Origin: Gemmatimonadota bacterium
GTDB taxonomy: Bacteria > Gemmatimonadota > Gemmatimonadetes > Longimicrobiales > Longimicrobiaceae
Assembly (NCBI GenBank): GCA_019348475.1
Contig: JAHWJJ010000135.1
Location: 1 to 9,915 of the forward strand
DNA length: 9,915 nt
Direction: 5' to 3'
Position numbers and translations under genes: made by a program
The notes under the pieces: model-generated
What the model saw: only the letters and a program-made list of their open reading frames with translations
What the model was told of the DNA's origin: nothing
Databases searched by the model: none
Shown: positions 6,311 through 9,915 of the stretch, in pieces
How positions within the stretch are numbered: the first letter of the stretch is position 1
How the letters are laid out: each line of letters opens with the position of its first letter

Positions 6311-6949
6311 ATGGACGGCTCGCTCCGCGCGACCATCCGGCTCGTGCCGCAGGGGCCACTGATGGATGGGAGCACCGGCCGCACCATCGTGCGTGAGATC
6401 ACGAACTCGGCGAGCAGCCGGGGGCGCGTCATCCGGGACGTGCCGCTGGGTGCCTACACCGTAAGCGCCACACGCAGCGCCGCGAACGGCACCGAGACCC
6501 CGCTTCAGGTGATCGCCCGCTCGGTCAACGGCGCCTCCGGCCCTGCGCCTGCTCCGGCGGCCCAGGCGCGGCTCGTGTTCGAGCCCAGCGGAAGCTCGGA
6601 GCCAGAGGTGCTGGGCAGCAACGGCGTGCACCCGATGAACCTGGCGGTCATGCCCGGCTCCGGGGCCGTGCCCGCCACCCGCCCCGATCCCGCTCCCGCG
6701 GCGCCGACCGCGCCCCCGGCTTCGCCGGTCCCCGCGCATCCCGCCACCCCTCAGCCGGCGGCGCGTCCGACTGAGTACAGGGTGGGAGACCGCGTCGAGC
6801 ACTACAACTGGATGGACGGGTCCTGGACTCCGGGCGTCGTGAAGTCGATCCGGGAGGGTTACCTGGGCGCCAGGATCTACGTGCTGGAGACAGCCGGGGG
6901 TGACGTTCACAGCGACATCGACAAGATGCGCCCGGCGCCACCGCGCTGA
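6311..6949 (+). CDS. Hypothetical protein with Pro/Ala linker and C-terminal SH3/Tudor-like module
   Basis: I do not recognise the family. Counting from the ATG at 6311 (212 residues): a beta-rich part (about 3-70), with GRVIRDVPLGAYTVSATRS at 38-56, recalls the beta-sandwich of carboxypeptidase-regulatory-like domains; a second beta-like stretch (about 86-114) holds ARLVFEPSGS; a Pro/Ala-rich linker (about 117-153) follows; the end (about 154-208, YRVGDRVEHYNWMDGSW to DIDKMRP) has the pattern of a small SH3/Tudor/Agenet-like barrel (VGDRVE..W..G.V..I..Y.V). No signal peptide or membrane segment is seen. The frame is open back to a TAG at 6191 (GTG at 6200 possible), but codon third positions are less G/C-rich before 6311. 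ATG 6362 has a better AGGGG site yet would cut the first strand. The missing export signal suggests either a cytoplasmic protein or a 5'-truncated gene. Confidence 0.55.
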   Translation: MDGSLRATIRLVPQGPLMDGSTGRTIVREITNSASSRGRVIRDVPLGAYTVSATRSAANGTETPLQVIARSVNGASGPAPAPAAQARLVFEPSGSSEPEVLGSNGVHPMNLAVMPGSGAVPATRPDPAPAAPTAPPASPVPAHPATPQPAARPTEYRVGDRVEHYNWMDGSWTPGVVKSIREGYLGARIYVLETAGGDVHSDIDKMRPAPPR

Positions 6950-7000
6950 CGCACCGCCGCGCTTGCTGACGCCTCGTTCACCGGCCGGCCTCAAACACAC

Positions 7001-7037
7001 GCGAGCGGCGCAACGGGAGGCCGGGTGCGCCGCTCGC
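7001..7037 (+). terminator. 12-bp perfect inverted repeat, possible terminator
   Basis: GCGAGCGGCGCA (7001-7012) and TGCGCCGCTCGC (7026-7037) are perfect complements around a 13-base loop. It starts 51 bases after the stop of the SH3/Tudor-like gene. It lacks a T tract on either strand. It may end transcription of that gene or mark the edge of the decayed fragment to its right. Confidence 0.45.
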
Positions 7038-7074
7038 TCCAGGTGGGCACCCGATCGTGGTGGACACCCCGCCC

Positions 7075-7164
7075 CCCATCCACCTCGGTGCCCGCGATGT
7101 CGCAGCGGTGGACGAGGGAGTCGTCCACGAGCCGCCGCTCCACCGCGTGGACCGTGGCCGCGGG
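7075..7164 (-). pseudogene. Possible remnant of a GH15 glucoamylase/trehalase-type gene
   Basis: One minus-strand frame, open only from 7224 to 6994 between TAG and TGA, reads PAATVHAVERRLVDD followed by SLVHRCDIAGTEVDGG. From memory this resembles the C-terminal part of GH15 enzymes, where (A)TV.AIERRLV.DGLV.RYD precedes VDGLPGGEG. The similarity stops after VDG: the expected catalytic-domain continuation is missing, and no start codon with a ribosome site or full-length frame exists. If real, it is debris of a lost gene on the minus strand. The match is short and from recall, so I rate it low. Confidence 0.3.
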
Positions 7165-7342
7165 TCCGTGCCCGCGGAGGCGGGGCAGCGGCCGGCTCGC
7201 TGCCCGCTTTCCGCGGCGCCCCGTCTACCCTCGTCGCCCGGCAGAAAGGTGACGGGCTCCGGTGAAGGTTCCGCAGTTGGCCGCGATGACGTAACTTTCC
7301 GGACGAACGTGGCTGCGTTGTTCCTGCCCCGCCGTGCGACCC

Positions 7343-9853
7343 ATGATCCAGCTTCACGTACTCGGTTCTCCGGACCTGCGCCGCGCCGACGGCAGCGAGG
7401 TTCGCTCGGTGCTGGTGCAGCCCAAGCGGCTGGCCCTTCTGGTCTACCTGGCCGTCGCCATGCCCCGCGGCTTTCACCGCCGGGACTCCCTGGTTGCGCT
7501 GTTCTGGCCTGAGATGGACAACGAGCACGCCCGGGCGGCGCTCCGCAACGCCATCTACCAGCTTCGCCAGGCGCTGGGGCCCGATTGCATCCAGACGCGG
7601 GGCGCGAACGAAGTGCGGTTCGCGGAGGTGGTTTGCTGGTGCGACGCCGTGGCGTTTGAACGGGCCGTCGCCGAGGACCGGCCGGACGAAGCGGTGGCGC
7701 TGTACCGTGGCGAGCTGCTGCCGGGGCTCTACGTGGAGGGCGCTCCGGACGTGGAGCACTGGCTGGACCGGCAGCGCAGCCGTCTGCGCGACGCGGCCTG
7801 CCGCGCCGGGTGGACTCTTTCCGAGCGCGCCCTGCAGGCCGGCGAGCCCGACTCAGCCGCGAGGCACGCACGGTGGGCGGCGGACCAGGAGCCGGGGAGC
7901 GAAGCGGGGCTGCGGCGCCTGCTTTCCGTGCTGGATCGGGCGGGGGATACGGCCGGCGCCCTGCGCGTCTTCGCGCAGTTCTCCGCCTGGCTGCAAGCCG
8001 ACCACGGCGGCTCGCCCTCCCCGGAGACCCGCGCGCTCGTCGCGGAGATCCGCGGGCGGGGGGATTCAGCCGCGGCCGCAGCAGCCGCGGCGGCGCCGGC
8101 CGCGTCGGCCGCCCCCGCGCAGCTTCCCGTGCCGGTGCCGGGCCTGGATCCGCAGCCGTTGGTGGAACGCCGCGATCCGCCCGTCCGGGAGCGGAGACCG
8201 ACGCGCCGCCGCGGCGTCGCGGTGATGGCGGGGCTCGCCTGCGCGGCGGGGCTGGCCCTCGGCATGGCCGAGCGCGAGCCGGGGGACGTCCGGCCTTCCG
8301 GAGCCGAGACACGGCCGGCCACCCGTTCCACCGCCGCCGCCGCCCTCTTTCGCGAGGGGTTGCGGGCGCATTACGCCGGGGATGAAAAGTCGGCCTCGCG
8401 CCTGTACCGGGCGGCCCTGCGCGAGGACAGCACGTTCGCGCTGGCCGCGCTGTACACCGCGTTCATGGGCGGCCCTGACTACCTGGGGATGTTCAACCAC
8501 GCGGCCCGCCTGGCGGACCGCTGGTCCCCGGAGCGCGAGCGGCTGCTGGTGCGGGGTGCCTGGGCGGTGCAGATGGACCACCCCTCTGCCCTTGCCGTGG
8601 CGGAAACGCTCGCCGTCCGCTACCCCGGCGAGCCGGACGGGCACCTGCTGCTGGGCCGCGCGCTCATCCAGCGCGGCCACTTTTCGGCCGGGGCCGCACG
8701 GCTGCGGCGGGTGCTCGCGATGGACACGGCCGGCCTCCGTACGCCGGGCGCGCGCTGCCGGGCCTGCGAGGCACTGCCCACGCTGCTCTCCGCCTATCAC
8801 CACATGGACTCCGTGTCCGCCGCCGAGCGGCTGGTGCAGGAGTGGCGGCGCATGCAGCCCCACTCCCCCCTGCCGCTCTACGGCCTGACCGACCTGCGCG
8901 AGGCGCAGGGCCGCTACCGCGAAGCGCTCGCCGCGCTTGGCCAGGCGGCGGCCCTGGAAGGCCCCGCGCCCTGGGCGCAGGTGCGGCGGGCCGAAGTCTA
9001 CCTGCGGGCGGGCGACTACGGGGCGGCGGACGAGCTGCTGGGCACCTTCGTCCGCGAGGGTTCCCCGCAGCACCGGGAGAACGCGCTGTGGTTCCTGGTC
9101 ATCAGCCTGCGCCACCAGGGCCGGCTCGGCGAGGCCCTGGCCGCCGCCGAGCGCTACCACCGGGAGTTCGACAACGAGCTCCCCGCGGCCATCGTCCTGT
9201 GGGAGATGGGCCGGCTGCGCGAGGCCGCCGCCGCGTTCGAGCGGATCAGCCGAACCGGCAATCCGGCGGCGCCCCCCAGCGGGCACGCGCGGTGGCGCTC
9301 CTGGAGCCTCACCCATCGCGCAGGGATCCTGACGGCGCTGGGAGACACGGCCGCGGTCCGCTCCCTGGCCGACACCATCCAGGCGGTGGGGGCGCGGAGC
9401 GCCTACGCCCGCGACCACAGGCTGCACCACCACGTGCGCGGCCTGCTGTGGTCCGCGCGGGGGCAGCACGACTCCGCGGCCGCCGCCTTCCGCCGGGCGC
9501 AGTACTCTCCCGTGTACGGATACAACCGGGTGAATCTCGAACTGGGCCGCGCGCTCGTCCGCGCCGGGCGCCCCGCCGAGGCCGTCCCGGTGCTGCGGCA
9601 TGCGCTGCGGACCGGGATATCGGCGACCGGCCTGTACACCACCGCGCCCGAGCTGCGCCGCGCCCTGGGGGATGCCTGGCTGGCGGCCGGGCGCCCCGAC
9701 AGCGCCGCCGCGCACTTCCGCTGGACGCTCACGGCCTGGCGCAACGCCGATCCCCGCTTCGCCGGGGACATCGCGGCCCTCCCGGCGCGGCTCGCCGCCC
9801 TGGAAGGTACGGCCCCGCGGGGCGCACGGGCGGAAGCCGCTCCGCCGCGGTAG
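7343..9853 (+). CDS. Membrane-tethered BTAD/SARP-type transcriptional regulator with TPR sensor region
   Basis: An 836-residue one-component regulator. Residues 1-95 form an OmpR/SARP-type winged helix (MIQLHVLGSPDLR, QPKRLALLVYLA, HARAALRNAIYQLRQALG); about 98-238 is the bacterial transcriptional activation domain (BTAD: CDAVAFERAV, LYRGELLPGLY, LRRLLSVLDRAGDTAGALRVF). An Ala-rich low-complexity linker (243-260) and a basic RERRPTRRR cluster (282-290) precede one membrane span (about 291-308), placing the DNA-binding half in the cytoplasm. About 330-825 is alpha-helical with TPR-like repeats (such as AQGRYREALAAL and HQGRLGEALAAAERY) outside the membrane, with a CRAC pair (C472, C475). The ATG at 7343 gives the family-typical start; a GTG nine bases earlier is possible. 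No Shine-Dalgarno site is seen. Known of the family: BTAD proteins activate nearby genes; the long TPR part is typical of Gemmatimonadota paralogues. The ligand and targets are unknown. Confidence 0.92.
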   Translation: MIQLHVLGSPDLRRADGSEVRSVLVQPKRLALLVYLAVAMPRGFHRRDSLVALFWPEMDNEHARAALRNAIYQLRQALGPDCIQTRGANEVRFAEVVCWCDAVAFERAVAEDRPDEAVALYRGELLPGLYVEGAPDVEHWLDRQRSRLRDAACRAGWTLSERALQAGEPDSAARHARWAADQEPGSEAGLRRLLSVLDRAGDTAGALRVFAQFSAWLQADHGGSPSPETRALVAEIRGRGDSAAAAAAAAAPAASAAPAQLPVPVPGLDPQPLVERRDPPVRERRPTRRRGVAVMAGLACAAGLALGMAEREPGDVRPSGAETRPATRSTAAAALFREGLRAHYAGDEKSASRLYRAALREDSTFALAALYTAFMGGPDYLGMFNHAARLADRWSPERERLLVRGAWAVQMDHPSALAVAETLAVRYPGEPDGHLLLGRALIQRGHFSAGAARLRRVLAMDTAGLRTPGARCRACEALPTLLSAYHHMDSVSAAERLVQEWRRMQPHSPLPLYGLTDLREAQGRYREALAALGQAAALEGPAPWAQVRRAEVYLRAGDYGAADELLGTFVREGSPQHRENALWFLVISLRHQGRLGEALAAAERYHREFDNELPAAIVLWEMGRLREAAAAFERISRTGNPAAPPSGHARWRSWSLTHRAGILTALGDTAAVRSLADTIQAVGARSAYARDHRLHHHVRGLLWSARGQHDSAAAAFRRAQYSPVYGYNRVNLELGRALVRAGRPAEAVPVLRHALRTGISATGLYTTAPELRRALGDAWLAAGRPDSAAAHFRWTLTAWRNADPRFAGDIAALPARLAALEGTAPRGARAEAAPPR

Positions 9854-9862
9854 CACCCCTCC

Positions 9863-9885
9863 GGCGCCGCGACCCGCGCGGCGCC
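9863..9885 (+). terminator. 9-bp perfect GC hairpin after the BTAD gene, probable terminator
   Basis: GGCGCCGCG (9863-9871) and CGCGGCGCC (9877-9885) pair perfectly around ACCCG, starting 10 bases after the TAG. It is very stable but has no T tract, so it may work as a GC-type terminator or as an mRNA 3' end. Nothing is recognised in the last 30 bases of the window. Confidence 0.55.
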
Positions 9886-9915
9886 ATCCACTCCGTACAG
9901 ATGCAGCCGTCCGCC

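Larger units (their letters stand above)
6950..7342. other. Intergenic region before the BTAD regulator
   Basis: About 390 bases with no intact gene. It contains the 12-bp inverted repeat and the GH15-like fragment listed separately. Near its right end, TAACTT (7292-7297) fits TAnnnT and could be a -10 element for the BTAD gene, but I see no good -35 (TTCCGC 17 bases upstream). There is no Shine-Dalgarno site before the ATG at 7343. Confidence 0.6.

Noticed and set aside
4364..7759. A 1131-codon open frame on the minus strand
   Set aside because: It overlaps three plus-strand genes with recognisable domains and its translation is Arg/Gly/Ala/Pro-rich with no motif. In DNA this rich in G and C, antisense frames lack stops by chance.
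8069..8121. GCC/GCG-rich stretch suggesting a microsatellite
   Set aside because: It is the coding sequence of the Ala-rich linker of the BTAD protein; the codons are mixed and not a regular tandem repeat.
8066..9856. A 596-codon open frame on the minus strand opposite the BTAD regulator
   Set aside because: It is an antisense shadow: the plus-strand protein shows clear winged-helix, BTAD and TPR patterns, and the minus-strand translation shows none.

Overview
The window is uniformly GC-rich (roughly 70 % by eye), with strong G/C third positions in the genes. It reads as chromosomal DNA of a high-GC Gram-negative bacterium. The combination of a membrane-tethered BTAD regulator with a long TPR tail, a LytS/LytTR two-component pair, a lipobox lipoprotein and many Ala/Pro/Arg-rich proteins is what I know from Gemmatimonadota, especially Longimicrobium-like genomes. 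That placement is inference, not proof. No tRNA, rRNA, CRISPR array, insertion sequence or phage gene is visible.

Layout, left to right. (1) Positions 1-1381, minus strand: two short-chain dehydrogenase/reductase (SDR) genes joined by an ATGA stop/start overlap. The upstream one has a predicted N-terminal membrane anchor and a C-terminal extension. The downstream one runs off the left edge. (2) Positions 1382-1776: a 395-bp divergent gap with several short inverted repeats and a perfect GTGA-N6-TCAC (CRP/FNR-type) site, followed by a plus-strand gene for a 167-residue protein I do not recognise (1777-2280). (3) Positions 2346-4342, minus strand: a LytS-type histidine kinase and its LytTR response regulator, overlapping by GTGA, so transcribed and probably translated together. 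A weak promoter abuts the kinase ATG. Upstream of it, CACGA occurs three times at exactly 21-bp spacing, the geometry expected for LytTR binding, so autoregulation is a testable idea. (4) Positions 4631-6085, plus: a predicted lipoprotein of the amidohydrolase superfamily with an NTF2-like (SnoaL/DUF4440-type) domain inserted between its HxH metal motif and the rest of the barrel. (5) Positions 6311-6949, plus: an unrecognised protein with a beta-rich N-terminal part, a Pro/Ala linker and a C-terminal SH3/Tudor-like module; its start is unclear and it may be 5'-truncated. (6) Positions 6950-7342: non-coding, with a perfect 12-bp inverted repeat and, on the minus strand, a short stretch resembling the C-terminal part of GH15 glucoamylase/trehalase enzymes, possibly gene debris. 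(7) Positions 7343-9853, plus: a large one-component regulator with winged helix, BTAD, one membrane span and an extracytoplasmic TPR region carrying a CxxC pair, followed by a 9-bp GC hairpin.

The genes do not form one pathway. The clear units are the SDR pair, the two-component pair, and single-gene units for the rest. Two separate signal-responsive regulators (LytS/LytTR and membrane BTAD) flank an envelope enzyme, but nothing in the sequence ties either one to it. The best candidates for something little described are the amidohydrolase/NTF2 insertion and the 21-bp-phased repeats before the kinase gene.
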